Below are positions 9,123-21,000 of a stretch of DNA of 64,000 nucleotides, piece after piece. Numbering within the stretch: position 1 is the first letter of the stretch; every line of letters starts with the position of its first letter. Origin of the DNA: CAVSWT01 sp963777515 (GTDB lineage: Bacteria; Bacteroidota; Ignavibacteria; Ignavibacteriales; Ignavibacteriaceae); contig CAVZQU010000007.1 of assembly GCA_963777515.1 (NCBI GenBank), positions 62,001 through 126,000 on the forward strand. Reading direction: 5' to 3'. The translations under genes were made by a program, and so were the position numbers. The notes beneath the pieces were generated by a model. That model saw only the letters and a program-made list of their open reading frames with translations, was not told where the DNA came from and searched no databases.

Positions 9123-12100
9123 TTACTTCATCAGTATCAATTTTTTTGTGGAAACGTATGAGCCGCTGTTTATTCTGTAAAAATACACACCGCTAGCTAA
9201 ATTACCAGCATTCCAATTAGCACTGTAATAGCCTGCATTCATATCTTTATCAACCAAAGTCGTAACAAGTTTACCTAAGATATTAAATATTCTTATTGTG
9301 ACATGATTTTTCTCTGGCAGTTGGTAATCTATTCTAGTTACAGGGTTAAATGGGTTTGGATAATTCTGACTCAACCCATATTCAGTTGGTATTTTTGCAG
9401 CTGAATTATTTGCAACATCTTTCTTTAAGTTCGCACCCAGTATGTTTTCTGAAAATTTCCAGGCATTAGTTAAATGATTATATATATATACGTAATTGTT
9501 ATCTTTTGAATCAAGTAGCGCTTTACCAATCTCAGTGTTAGCGCTATTCAAAGTTTCTTCACAATTTGATAATTGGCAATCGCCATTTTGTATATATGCT
9601 TCAGCTTCATCTCTTGCAAGAACAGTTATTTTATAAACTCCCTCCAATAGATATTGCATTGCATTATCAATATTATTTCCAAAATCTGGATTATCTAAAT
9701 AGGCATAAATATCATTAACAGCAGAAGTAATATTATCATAAAAGCTTAAACCTTTTTTGGTATTTAAATGATTGCCGTCATCTTTTTCAAAATAATTTAA
9801 TGCTGAAGAAATTAATGAAATTGCATTATTTAAATTTTTAGCTGTGTTTTTATCTAAGGTACAAGTGTTTTTAGAACCGCAATATGTACTCATAATCTTA
9901 GTAAGTTCATTTAATGCCTGCGTAATAAGATAAGCTCCGGTATTGTCCGGTGGTTGATTATATGGAGAAACATAAAACGAAGCTTTGCTTGTAACCAAAT
10001 ACTTACTATTATTATAACCATTAGCTGGATGATCATCTGATACATTTATTTTAATATTATAATTACCTAATTCACTTGTTTTAAGTGAAGCTGTATATAT
10101 ACCATTTCCATTATTTTGCAATTGCCATGCTTCAGTTCCACCATCCGGAGCTGTTATCTGTATAACGACAATTGCTGTGTCAACAGGTGTCCCTTCGGTA
10201 ATTACATGTCCGTCTATTCCCTTTGTATTACCAGCCTGCAAAACTTTTGCAGTAAAATTAACTGTTATGGGTATTGGATTACCATTATTATCTTGCTGTA
10301 CGTAATATCGGTCTTGATCTGTACTAAATTCTACAACTAAATCTGAGCTGTTAGCCATGTAAACCTGTATAGGTTCGGTTGAATCAGGTGCAACTTTTTC
10401 TATTATGGCATACTTCCATTGGCCGATACTTGGATGATTTATCCTAAAGAATTTATAAGGGATAGGATTATTTCCCTGGTATCCATTATAAAATTCAACG
10501 TCAAATCTGGAAGTATCATAATTTGCTTCAGTAATAACTCCGGGAGGAATATTATTAGTATCAAGCGGAACTGTAAAAGAAACTCCTGGAGGAATTAATG
10601 CAAAACCATACAAACTTCCTTTCCATGAAACACCCATGTCAAGAGTTCCGCCCTGCCATGCTTGGCCGCCTTGCCATGCTTGTCCCCCTTGCCATGCTTG
10701 ACCGCCTTGCCATGCTTGTCCGCCTTGCCATGCTTGTCCGCCCTGCCATGCTTGACCGCCGCCCCATACTAATCCGCCTTGCCATGCTTGGCCACCTTGC
10801 CATGCTTGCCCGCCGGAAATAATATCGCTGCTTATTTCGCCTGATAGATAAGATATCTGCAAGCCTAATAATCTGAGCCAAATTACATTTGTTACTGTAG
10901 GTATTTCAAGGGAAGTTTCCACTTTAAAATATTCACCGTATGTTTCATTTGCCAGCCAGCTCATTAAATCTTGTCCCGCATCAATACCTTCAAATCCCAT
11001 TGTATAAATTTTTACATTTGGACTAAGACTAAGATTTGTAATTTGTGTAACCGGTGAAACTTCTCCTGCGCTATATAAAATAATTATTTTCTTATTGGGT
11101 GAAGATGGATCAAACATACTTTCTGCTTTAGTAATCCTATCAGCAAGATTACCACCGCCTGTATTAGGTTGCAAATTATTCATGCTTGTTATTAATTGGT
11201 TGAAGTTATCACCAATTGCCTGAAATTGATCAGTTCCATTCACCCAGCCTATTTTATCACCTATTCTTAAATGTGCAATTAATTGTGATGCTGCTTGAGC
11301 AGAAGGGATAAAACCATTAAGAACATCAGGAGAAGTAAAGTTTGCATTATTATCAAAAACCAATACAATATCATAATAAACAGTGCCAAGATGATTATAT
11401 ATATAATTTATACCGCCAACATCTTCAGTTGTTACAGCAGTTTGATCAGTGTATCCTGTAGGATGTATATTCTGTTTATATGTCTCTCCAATATCAATCA
11501 AGCCGTACATAGTAGCAACTTGATTGTTATATTTCATATCTAAAGTATATTGAAGATCTCCTGGATTATATAAATCAGCAAGACCTGAATAATGTCCAAT
11601 TTCATGAGTAGCAGTATTTTGAACATCTACTTTGTCTGTATCTCCGTTAGTGCCCCAATAATAATATGTACCAGGATTTGTTATAGATTCAGGAGTACCA
11701 TTAAAGGCAATATCTGCATCTGTTATTTCACCGTTAAGAGCATTATATCTTAATCTTGTAACAGCAAGAACATTAACTGGCGCACCAATAGAGTCAGTCC
11801 ATTCAGTCTCATTAGGAATCCTAACAATATTGTTTATTCCATCTGCATTACCTCCCCAATGATTTGAAGTAAGTATAGAACCACGGCTATAATGTAACTG
11901 ACTTAATGCATTCCAGGTATTAAATCCAGCTTCAACTGGAGCATCATATCCCATAGAAACCATGGATGGAGCGATATGATAAATACTATTACCGTCTTTC
12001 CAGTGTAAAGGTATTCCTGCTAAAGTTTTATTAACTTTATAGTGAAGACCTTCATCAGTTGACCGAGATATTGATTCAGAAAATTCAGAAGTACTTAACG

Positions 12101-14113
12101 GATTATCACTGTTATCTAATCTTGTCGCGGTAGCACTTACTACTTCACCTTCATCCAGAACAGCATTTTTCAGATTTGCCATAAAATCAGCTTTTCCGGA
12201 AATATCTGTTGTTGCTGTTATTTCACCGATATAACGTCTTCCTTCCCTGTTGCTTGAACTTGTGTTTGCGAAAAATTGAATTTTATAATTTTCTCCAGGT
12301 GTACTGTTAAGTGTTCCTTGAATTGCAGTACCTCCTTTTATTTTGGGAAGTGAGCTTGCATCCTGCCAGGTATAGAGTGTATTCAAGAACAGGATAAGAT
12401 TGAGAATCATTAGCTAGAGAAACTAATTGGATCCCTAATGTTGAATTACCGTAAATTGAATTTAATAATATTGAATTATTTATACCGGATGTAACATATA
12501 CACCGGCACCAGTCCCGGAAGTTCCGTTATTAAAAATTGAATCACTTTCAATTTTATTACTATTACCGTTTATAATAATACCGTGACCGTAATTTCCATT
12601 TACTATATTTTCAGTAAAATTATTATTTGATGCATTTATTTTTACACCATAACTCAAATTACCTGATATTGTATTTCCACTTATCGACTCCGTAGTATTG
12701 GTTAATAAGACACCACCGGCAGTATTATTTTGAATATTATTATTTGTAATTGTATTTCCCGAAGTAGAGTTCAATGAAATTCCATTGCCTTGATTTCCGG
12801 TTATGCTATTATTTACAAGTATATTATTATTTCCTCCGGCAGCAAAAGTAACTCCATTACTAATTGAATTTGAAAATGTATTATTGCGTATATTATTTTG
12901 CTGAGAGCTTATCAAAATACCGGATATATTATTTGTGAAAATATTATTTCCACCGGTATTTGATAACACCATTCCATTTCCTGATGTATTATTAATTGAC
13001 AATGCTTGGATTGTATTTTCTCCTACCTCTACATTCAAGACTGCAAAGGAGCCATTAATTTGAACTACTGGTGAACCTACATAACCTGATTGAGTTGTTC
13101 CGTCAATATATACAGGCTGAGTAATGGAGGGTAGAAGCTGACAAAGGTTGGATTGCAGGAGGAGTTTCTTTTATGTAAAAATAAATTATTTGTTGATCAG
13201 AGAGTACATTTGCTTCTTGAATAGCTGATCTTAAAGTTACTTGTCCGTTTGTTGAAACAGGTGATCCATCGCCTAATACTGCATCTGGAGCATCCAATGC
13301 CGATGTAACAACAAAGAAAGGTATATTTTTACTTGGGACAATTTGATTTATATTATTTACATACAAATGATTTTTATATGTTGTTTGATCGTACAATAAA
13401 TTTCCTGAACTTATTGACGTGAAAGACCATTCTCCTGCTAAATATTGTTCAATTGAAGTTGGAATATTCTCAGCAGGGTTTCCATTACCACCCGAACCAT
13501 TAATATTGTTATCTCCTAATGCAGTATTAAAAATTCTAACTTCATCAATTAATCCTTTAAAAGCTCCGGTTTCAGATTTCCCAACAAATAATCCTGTAGT
13601 ACCATTTGTAAAACTGTACCCTGGTGTAATAACAAACGGTACACTCGATATCATCGAACCGCCTAAATATATTTTAAGGTTACTTCCGTCATATAAACCT
13701 GTAATTGCGACCCATTGAAAAGCCGGCAAAACAGTTGAATTTACTATTGCGTTATTATTATTCCCAACAGAAAAATAAGCCTTGTTATTTTTAAGATAGA
13801 GTGAAAATGTTTTACCATTATTTACGGTACGATAAATTATGGGAATATTGGTATCTAAAGGAGTATCTCCTATTAGATAAATCCACGCTTGAACTGTTAT
13901 TTGATTGTTTGAGGCACTACTATTAAAAAATTTAAATCCATTTTGATTTGCATCTGTGTTTGCAGGCTGGCCATCATATACATATAATTGGCTGGTTGAA
14001 CCATTAAATACAAAAGAGTTATTGTCACCTGCTTGAGCAAAAATATTTATGAATGAAATTAGGAATATTGTTAAAAGTAAAAAATAAAAATTCTTATCTT
14101 TAGAAAATTGCAT
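9123..14113 (-). CDS. T9SS-secreted mosaic protein: LamG, CSLREA, beta-helix, matrixin-like protease, vWA-like, sorting domain (two frameshifts)
   Basis: Three in-line reading frames join into one protein of about 1660 residues if one C is dropped at 13138 (giving QPLSLLPSITQPVYIDG) and one at 12384 (giving SYPVLNTLYTWQDAS). Order: signal peptide; LamG-type concanavalin fold (about 30-240); CSLREA-like segment with VTLRSAIQEAN; asparagine-rich right-handed beta-helix (repeated GNTI..N..NG, about 350-560); an Ig-like linker; a matrixin-like region with ATHEIGHYSGLADL, a zinc-binding HExxHxxGxxD-like motif; a vWA-like domain whose first motif is DNNAN rather than DxSxS; the GGQAWQ repeat block; and a T9SS C-terminal domain (SQNYPNPFNP to KLILMK). 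It is probably exported and surface-attached or released. The start follows GAGGG. Substrate and proteolytic activity are unknown. Confidence 0.75.
10648..10814. repeat. Tandem 18-bp repeat encoding GGQAWQ hexapeptides
   Basis: Nine consecutive 18-bp units lie inside the secreted mosaic protein and keep its frame. Eight encode GGQAWQ and one is a variant (GGLVWG). The units differ at third positions (for example GCCTTGCCATGCTTG versus GCCCTGCCATGCTTG), so they are not an exact recent expansion. They fall within or just after the vWA-like domain and would make a glycine- and tryptophan-rich loop. Confidence 0.9.
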
Positions 14114-14184
14114 ATTGACCCTCGTTTATTAAACTTGAAAATCTGGTAAAATTCACTTTATTGGGAACTTGCCAGGGTTAATGG

Positions 14185-14682
14185 TTATTTTTGTTTTAAA
14201 TAACCTTTAATTTGCGTCTTGAGATCATTTATTTTGATATTTGAGCTTGTAGTTTTCTCACCTGTCTTTTCATTTTTAATAACACTTATTTTTCCTTCTT
14301 CTCCATCATAAACTTTAAAGCTCTTATTTGATTTATCTTTTTTCAGGAAAACTAAAACTTCTTCATCATTTTTAAATTTAGGCATATGTGTATATAATTC
14401 CCCGACATCACCAACTTCCCCTCCTGGATAAGTTACAACTACTTGATTGGAACCATTATTACCTTTAATGTATTCATCAACTTGTAGAGTTGCTTCCGTA
14501 TAAATTCTTGTTTTATCCTTATTCCAATTTGATTTTTGCTTTGATACTTTGCCGGTTACGATAACATCAGCATTTTTGGAAAGCATTTTAATTGCGGATG
14601 AAGCTTTTGATGAAGATTGAGCGAAAGTTGCTAATTGAAATCCACAAAAAAGAATAAATAGATACCATTTATGAATTTTCAT
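14185..14682 (-). CDS. Secreted hypothetical protein
   Basis: About 165 residues with a signal peptide (LFILFCGFQLATFAQ) and a globular domain with the pattern NADVIVTGKVSKQKSNW..D..RIYTEATLQVDEYIKG, PGGEVGDVGELYTHMPKFK and EEVLVFLKKD. I know similar uncharacterised secreted proteins with this GKV...PGG..GD order but no function. The start is placed at the ATG preceded by GGAGGG; an upstream in-frame ATG would put that ribosome-binding site inside the coding region. It sits directly upstream of, and on the same strand as, the mosaic protease-like protein, so the two may be coexpressed and act together at the cell surface. Confidence 0.65.
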   Translation of the reverse strand: MKIHKWYLFILFCGFQLATFAQSSSKASSAIKMLSKNADVIVTGKVSKQKSNWNKDKTRIYTEATLQVDEYIKGNNGSNQVVVTYPGGEVGDVGELYTHMPKFKNDEEVLVFLKKDKSNKSFKVYDGEEGKISVIKNEKTGEKTTSSNIKINDLKTQIKGYLKQK

Positions 14683-15116
14683 AATTACCCTCCAAAACAA
14701 TTATTATTAAAATTTCTTATTCAGACTTATTGAATTATTAAAAGCGGGAAAAATTTTAGGTACTCAAAGACTAGCTATGCTTAATTACTCGAAATCATTA
14801 CTGTTTAAACAAATAGTCATGTTAATGCGATTAAATACCTAAATGGCTAAAAATAACTGTGCAAAACTTAATCGAATATTTTGAAGAAATCTTGCAATAT
14901 TCACGCAAGATTTTGGACTATTTGCTCAATAAGGAAACTTTTAAACTTGGGGTGAACATAATTAAATACTGTCTTCAAAGTCAAGCTTCATTTACATAAT
15001 TTAATGGAACTTTTATATAATATTTCAACAATTCGAATATTTTTGTGTACATAAATAAAAAAATCGTTATATTCATGATGCTTCACCAATCCTATTTCTA
15101 AAAAATGAGAGAATTT
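14683..15116. promoter_or_regulatory. Divergent intergenic region with inverted repeat
   Basis: About 430 bp between the secreted protein (-) and the RsbW-like gene (+), with no plausible gene. It contains a 9-bp perfect inverted repeat, AAATCTTGC (14887-14895) and GCAAGATTT (14905-14913), separated by 9 nt. This could be an operator or a hairpin in a 5' leader. No T run follows, so it is not a simple terminator. Confidence 0.35.
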
Positions 15117-15533
15117 ATGAAAATTGATATTAAGTTAGAAATGAAACTACCCAATGTTCCAAATATTGAATTGGTAGCTATTGAAGGATTAGAAAATATG
15201 GGAAAATATCTTGGGATTTCAGAGGATAAAATTGGTGAGGCAAAAATTGTGGTTACCGAAGCAATCATTAACGGGTTAGAACACGCGGGAGATGATAATC
15301 CCAGTGTTAATATTGAATTCTCCATGACAAAAGAAAAATTAATTATTTTAGTTAGTGATTCAGGACAAGGATTTAAGCCCGAAGAAGTTGAAGAGCCTGA
15401 TATTAAAAACAAATTAAGCAATTCGAATAAACGTGGGTGGGGATTAAAATTAATGAAATCAATGTCTGATAACCTAATAATTGAATCGGGTCCAACGGGA
15501 ACAAAAATTTCAATAATAAAAAACTTAGTCTAA
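15117..15533 (+). CDS. RsbW-like anti-sigma factor / serine kinase (HATPase_c)
   Basis: About 138 residues with the GHKL ATPase signatures of RsbW/SpoIIAB proteins: N box VTEAIINGLEHA, G1 box VSDSGQGF and G2 box GWGLKLMKSM. In this family the protein binds a sigma factor and phosphorylates its STAS-domain antagonist. The ATG at 15117 is preferred because GAGAG lies 5-9 bases upstream; an in-frame ATG at 15105 is possible. It is the first gene of a three-gene operon: 13 bp to the STAS gene and then 32 bp to a SpoIIE phosphatase, a complete partner-switching module without an adjacent sigma factor. Confidence 0.85.
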   Translation: MKIDIKLEMKLPNVPNIELVAIEGLENMGKYLGISEDKIGEAKIVVTEAIINGLEHAGDDNPSVNIEFSMTKEKLIILVSDSGQGFKPEEVEEPDIKNKLSNSNKRGWGLKLMKSMSDNLIIESGPTGTKISIIKNLV

Positions 15534-15546
15534 TGGAGAAAGTAAA

Positions 15547-15885
15547 ATGAGTAATGAGTTTAATCTTACAAGTGAATTAAAAGAAAAAACATTAATATTA
15601 AAAACCGAAGGATACTTAAATAATATTGGAGGAGAAAAAATTGCCCAGGTTGTATCAAACCATTTGAATGATAATATCACAAAAGTGATTATTGATCTTG
15701 AAAATTCTAAAGTGGTAAATTCAATTGGCATTTCATATTTGATAGACGTAATTGAAAAGTTAAATGAAAATAACGGAAAACTAGTTTTTACAAATCTTGC
15801 CCCAACGATTGAAAAGACATTTAATATTATGGGTTTATTTCAATTTGCCGGAAAAGCTGATTCGATGGATGCTGCTTTAAATTAA
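15547..15885 (+). CDS. STAS-domain anti-anti-sigma factor (RsbV-like)
   Basis: A 112-residue single STAS domain. The conserved core KVIIDLENSKVVNSIGISYLIDVI contains the serine (VNSIG) that is phosphorylated in RsbV/SpoIIAA proteins. It follows the RsbW-like kinase by 13 bp with GGAGAAAG before the ATG and precedes the SpoIIE phosphatase by 32 bp. The expected cycle is phosphorylation by the RsbW-like kinase and reactivation by the phosphatase downstream. Confidence 0.87.
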   Translation: MSNEFNLTSELKEKTLILKTEGYLNNIGGEKIAQVVSNHLNDNITKVIIDLENSKVVNSIGISYLIDVIEKLNENNGKLVFTNLAPTIEKTFNIMGLFQFAGKADSMDAALN

Positions 15886-15917
15886 TCTTTTAAATTCCTC
15901 AAATTAAATTCGTTAAA

Positions 15918-17525
15918 ATGACTGAACAAAATAATCTTGTTGAAAAACTTTCTCTGCAGGCAGAATCTTTCCAGGAAGCTTTTGAAACTTTATCAAAAGC
16001 GTCAAGCTTTAAAGAGCTTTCAAATAATTTTTACCATCTTCTTAGGGGAAATTTTCTAATAAAAGATATTTATTTATTTCATAAAACAAATCAGAAATCA
16101 GAGTGGAAAAATTCTGGCAAATTAAATGAACTGGAAGATAAATATTTATCTTATTTATCAATTCATTCAGCTACCAATATAAATTATCATGAGGATGAGA
16201 AAATCAGTACTTCCGTTATTTTACCTCTTTCAGATTCATCTTACTTAGGAATTCTATTAGGCCAGAAATTAGATAATTCTGCGTTTAATGATTTTGATAA
16301 AATAACTTTACTAATTCTTCTGCAGGTTTTTAATAGTGCTCATAAGGCTTACTTAAATCGACTAAAAGAAAAGAAATTAATATTTGATTTGAATGAAAAA
16401 GTTTTTCAATTAAATCATTTGATTGATACGGGCATTGAATTATCAAGGTTTGAAAAACGAAGCATACTTTATGAATTAGCACTTGAAAGAGTTTCCTCTT
16501 TAACAAACTCTTCTTCTGCAATTATAAAAGTTGAAGACAAAGAAAATAATTCAGAGAATTATTTTTCATTCCCCTATGGCATAAAATATAATGAAATTGT
16601 TAACAGCAAATATAAAACCCAAACTTCATTTGAGCTTTTTGGAAAGACATATACTTTTATTTTATCCGGTAAAGAAACCCGTTTGGGCCTAACAAATTTT
16701 AACGAATTAGACACTCTCCTTTTTGAAGCAGTTACAAGGCAGGTGTCAGCAGCCATTGAAAATGAATTTCTACATCAGGAAGCGATAGATAAGAAATTAA
16801 TAGAGCAAGAAATAAATGTTGCTGCATCTATCCAGCATAGAATTATTCCCGATAAATTACCCGCAATAAAAGGTTATGAAATTGCCGGAATAAATATTCC
16901 TTCAAAAGAAGTCAGCGGAGATTATTACGATCTTATTGAATTAAAAAGTGGGAAATTTGCTTTTATAATTGCTGATGTAACCGGCAAAGGGATATCAGCT
17001 TCGCTGCTCGTTAATACTTTAAATGCCTCTCTTTATGCATATTTAGAATTTAATTTACCTTTAACAGAAATGGTGGAGAGATTAAATAAATTAATATTTC
17101 GTTCTTCACCTGCTGACAAATTTATAACCTTTTTTATTGCTGTATTAGATCCAGATTCTGGTGAATTAGATATGGTTAATGCCGGACATAATCCAATTTT
17201 AGTTCTGAGAAATAGTGGAGATATGGAAAAAATTGATGCCGGCGGAATTGGTTTAGGTATGCTTGACTTAGGTTTGCCATACGCCGGACAAAAATTAAAA
17301 TTAGAAAAAGGTGATAGAATATTTCTTTACACAGATGGAATTCCTGAAGCTATGAATGAAAATGAAGAAGAATATTCCGATGAAAGAATGATTAATTTTC
17401 TTAAAAATAATAATGAAAAATCTACAAACGATTTTGTTAATGATTTAGTTGGTGATATAAAATCTCATGTGGGGACAGCTCATCAAAGTGATGATATTAC
17501 AATTTTAGTTGTCAACAAAATTTAA
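15918..17525 (+). CDS. Cytosolic GAF-like + SpoIIE protein phosphatase (RsbU/RsbP-like)
   Basis: A 535-residue protein without membrane segments. The first 300 residues look like one or two degenerate GAF-type sensor modules joined by helices; the C-terminal 240 residues are a SpoIIE/PP2C domain with EVSGDYYDL, IADVTGKGISASLL, YTDGIPEAMN and HQSDDITILVV. It completes the partner-switching operon, where it should dephosphorylate the adjacent STAS protein in response to a cytosolic signal. The same linker-plus-catalytic arrangement occurs in the two other SpoIIE proteins in this window, but only this one lies next to its likely substrate. Confidence 0.87.
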   Translation: MTEQNNLVEKLSLQAESFQEAFETLSKASSFKELSNNFYHLLRGNFLIKDIYLFHKTNQKSEWKNSGKLNELEDKYLSYLSIHSATNINYHEDEKISTSVILPLSDSSYLGILLGQKLDNSAFNDFDKITLLILLQVFNSAHKAYLNRLKEKKLIFDLNEKVFQLNHLIDTGIELSRFEKRSILYELALERVSSLTNSSSAIIKVEDKENNSENYFSFPYGIKYNEIVNSKYKTQTSFELFGKTYTFILSGKETRLGLTNFNELDTLLFEAVTRQVSAAIENEFLHQEAIDKKLIEQEINVAASIQHRIIPDKLPAIKGYEIAGINIPSKEVSGDYYDLIELKSGKFAFIIADVTGKGISASLLVNTLNASLYAYLEFNLPLTEMVERLNKLIFRSSPADKFITFFIAVLDPDSGELDMVNAGHNPILVLRNSGDMEKIDAGGIGLGMLDLGLPYAGQKLKLEKGDRIFLYTDGIPEAMNENEEEYSDERMINFLKNNNEKSTNDFVNDLVGDIKSHVGTAHQSDDITILVVNKI

Positions 17526-17574
17526 TTTATTACCCCGTGGTAATAGTCAGCTATCTTTAAGATATTTTTGTTTC

Positions 17575-17977
17575 TTATCTATATAATAAAAAGGCAATTA
17601 AGGTTACAATGAAACTACTTATAATTGATAAAGAAATAAGTTTAATTGCTTTTACTTGATCTTTTTTTTGAAACTCTTTTTGAACCACCGTTTCTGTTTT
17701 GCCCATTTTAGAACCAAAATTGAAAAGTCCTCTCCATCCATAATTAACACAAAAGTGACTATATGCTTGAATAAATCCTATTGACGAAGCAAATGCCGGA
17801 AAGAAGAGGATTAAAAAATACTCCTGCCGATACATTTAAATAAGAAAATAAAAGCCATAGCACAATTGTTAATGCTAAACCTGCCCACCCAATCAATTTT
17901 CTATTTGATATCTCAGTTGGGCCAATATTACAAACTCCAGGAATATATTTTTCGTTGTTCACGATTTTTAAAATCAA
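17575..17977 (-). CDS. Small membrane protein, conserved hypothetical (frameshifted)
   Basis: Two overlapping fragments make one protein of about 133 residues if a single A is dropped from the six-A run at 17813-17818, giving SAGVFLILFFPAFASSIGF. It starts with a soluble piece containing YIPGVCNIGPTEI, then has two hydrophobic segments (GLALTIVLWLLFSYL and the LILFFPAF stretch), a conserved-looking CVNYGWRGLFNFG motif and a C-terminal helix (LISLSIISSFIVTLIAFLLY). Function unknown. It converges with the SpoIIE phosphatase operon. Confidence 0.6.
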
Positions 17978-18018
17978 AATCCTATTTAATTCATTCTAAG
18001 TTAATATTTTTTAATATA

Positions 18019-18064
18019 TTATAATCTGCCCAAAAATAATTTCACATTTTTAAGCAGATTATAA
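18019..18064 (-). terminator. Hairpin downstream of the efflux operon
   Basis: An 11-bp inverted repeat (TTATAATCTGC / GCAGATTATAA) with a 24-nt loop lies just after the stop of the RND permease. The flanks are A/T-rich but there is no clean T run on the minus strand, so the terminator call is moderate. Confidence 0.45.
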
Positions 18065-18077
18065 AAAATATTTTTTA

Positions 18078-21000
18078 TTATTTACCAACAACACCTTCTG
18101 GAATTAAATCCGCAGTTCCTTCATCAATTTCAGATTTAACTTTGGTTTTATCACCAGCTTCTTTTGTATGACTGGTAAATCTAGCAAGTAAAGTATAAAC
18201 TACAGGGACAATTAACAGTGTTAAAAATGTTGAGAAGAACATTCCACCTACAACCGCTAATCCCAAAGGGCGCCTAGATTCAGCTCCAGCACCAATCCCG
18301 ATTGCAATCGGCAATATTCCAAATATGGTTGCAAAAGATGTCATCAATATAGGCCTTAACCGAATTATTGATGCGTTAATTACAGCTTCCATAAACGGTG
18401 CTCCCTGCTCACGCTGCTGATTGGCAAACTCAACAATTAATATTGAATTTTTAGTAACTAGCCCAATAAGCATAATAAGACCGATTTGAGAATAAATGTT
18501 TAAGCTTTGCCCGAAAATGAAAAGTGTTAGCAAAGCACCAAATACAGCAAGAGGCACCGAAAGTAATATCGTAAAAGGATGTACAAAACTTTCAAACTGA
18601 GCTGACAATACTAAATAAATAAAAATTATCGCAAGTATAAACATTATATATAAAGCAGAACTTGAAGACTTATACTCAAGTGACTGCCCGGCATATTCGT
18701 GTTTTATTCCGGGCGGTAACTTTGTAGCAGCAATATTATCAAGATCATCCAGGGCTTTGCCGAGGGCAACACCCGGTGCAAGACTTGCTGAAATAGTTGC
18801 GGAGCGAATACGATTATAATGGTTCAATTCTTTTGGCGCAACTGTCTTTTTTACTTTAACAACATTTGCAAGCTGAACTAACCCCCCGGCACTCTTTATA
18901 TAAATATTTTTAATTGCTTCAGGGGTAGCACGGTATTGCGGCTTCATTTGAATGATTACATCATATTGTTTTGTACCACGCTTGAAATCCGTAACCTTGC
19001 GGCCGCCTAATAACGTTTCCAAAGTTGAACCTATTTCTGTAACAGAAACACCAAGATGGGAGGCTCTCTCTCGATCAATATCAATATCAAGTTGAGGCTT
19101 ATTCAAACGTAAATCACTATCCATATTAATTAAATATCCAAGCTTTGAAGCTTCTCCCATCATAATTCCAGTAGCCTTGCTTAGTTCTTCATAGCTATCT
19201 GCTTCAAGCACATATTCAACAGGATTAGATGAAACATTAGAACCTAAGCTGGGAGGATTAATTATAAACGCTAACACACCAGGTATGGAAAGAAGTTGTG
19301 GAAATAGCTCTTGTACAATTTGCTGTTGTGATTTTTCTCGCTCATCCCTGGGTTTTAAAAGTACAAACATAAAACCATTAGTTACACTTCCAGGGCCGCT
19401 AAATCCCAATCCAATTGCACTAAAAAGGCCTTTTACTTCCGGGCGCTTTAATAAAATAGATTCAACTTGTTTTTGATATGTATTTGTATATTCAAGTGTG
19501 GCTCCTTCAGGTGCTACTACAATACCAAACGCAACACCGCGGTCTTCAATAGGCACCAGTTCACTTGGCAATAGTCTAAAGAGAAAAAATCCAATTACAA
19601 TAGCAGCTACACCACCGGCTATCACAATCCATCTATGCTTTAAAGTCCATCGAAGTAATTTTTCATACATTTTGTTTAACCATTCAAAGAAAGCATCAAA
19701 AGATTTTGAGGCCCAATTTTTTCCGCCTCCGTGTAACGGCCTTAAGATTTGAGAAGAGATCATTGGAGTTAAAGTAAGTGCAACAAATCCTGAAATTAGA
19801 ACAGCAACTGCAACAGCAATTCCAAATTCATTGAACAACCTTCCAACATTTCCGGAAAGAAATGCAAGGGGAATAAAAACAGCTACCAATGCAATAGTTG
19901 TTGAAATGATTGCAAATCCGATTTCCTTACTACCGTCAATAGCAGCTTGCCAGCGGGTTTTTCCCATTTCCATGTGACGATATATATTTTCAAGTACAAC
20001 TATAGCATCATCTACAACAAGTCCTATCGCAAGAACAAACCCCAGTAATGTTAAAATATTAATAGTAAATCCAGCAAAATAAACCGCAGCTAAAGATCCA
20101 ATAATCGAAATTGGTATGGCCAATGTTGGAATAATTGTAGCACGAAAACTTTTTAAAAAAGCCAGCACAACAAGTATAACCAGAATAAGAGCAATCAGTA
20201 AGGTTTGTTCTACTTCTGATATCGATTCTTTAATAAATTCAGAACTATCATATGCTACATCCAGTTTCATTCCTTCAGGTAATAATTTTCTTAATTCAGG
20301 AATTACATTCCGGATTTCGGTAGCCACATCAACTGTGCTTGCTTTTGATTGCTTCACTATACCTAATCCAATCGCCGGCTTTCCAAGCCACCTGGCAATT
20401 GAACGTTCATCTTCAGCACCTACTTTTACATCAGCAACATCACGAAGCCGTACAATATCATTTCCTTTTTGCGAAATAATAATAGCTCCAAATTGTTCAG
20501 GTGTATCTAAATCTCCGCGGGTACGAACTGAAAATTCACGCTGGGCACCTTCAACCCTACCGCCAGGTATTTCAGCATTCTCACTTCTAACAGCAGCTTC
20601 AATATCTTGTGAAGTTAATCCATGTGCAGCCATTCGCTGCGGGTCAAGCCAAACACGCATAGCATATCTTCTTTCACCTCCAAGTATTACCGAACCCACT
20701 CCAGTCATTCGCTGAATCCTTTCTTTGAGCACACGGTCGGCAAAATCAGATAATTCCAAACCAGAATGATGATCACTGTATAGTGCCAGCCAAAAAATAG
20801 CCTGGGCATTAGCATCAACTTTAGAAATTATCGGATCAAGTATTTCTTGCGGAAGGGTACCTCTAATCCTAGAGACTCTGTCTCGTACATCATTTGCAGC
20901 TTCATTCACGTCCTGGTTTAACTCGAATTCAATTGTTATAACAGAACCTCCTTCCCTGCTTGAAGATGTAATTGTTTTTACTCCCTCCAGAGTTGCAAAC

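Noticed and set aside
10598..10881. Open frames on both strands with RLAMLVRLAML- and RTSMARRTSMARR-type repeats
   Set aside because: They are out-of-frame shadows of the GGQAWQ repeat block in the secreted protein; an 18-bp unit repeats in every frame.
20116..20715. A 199-codon open frame on the plus strand
   Set aside because: It lies wholly antisense to the well-conserved RND permease and shows no family pattern.
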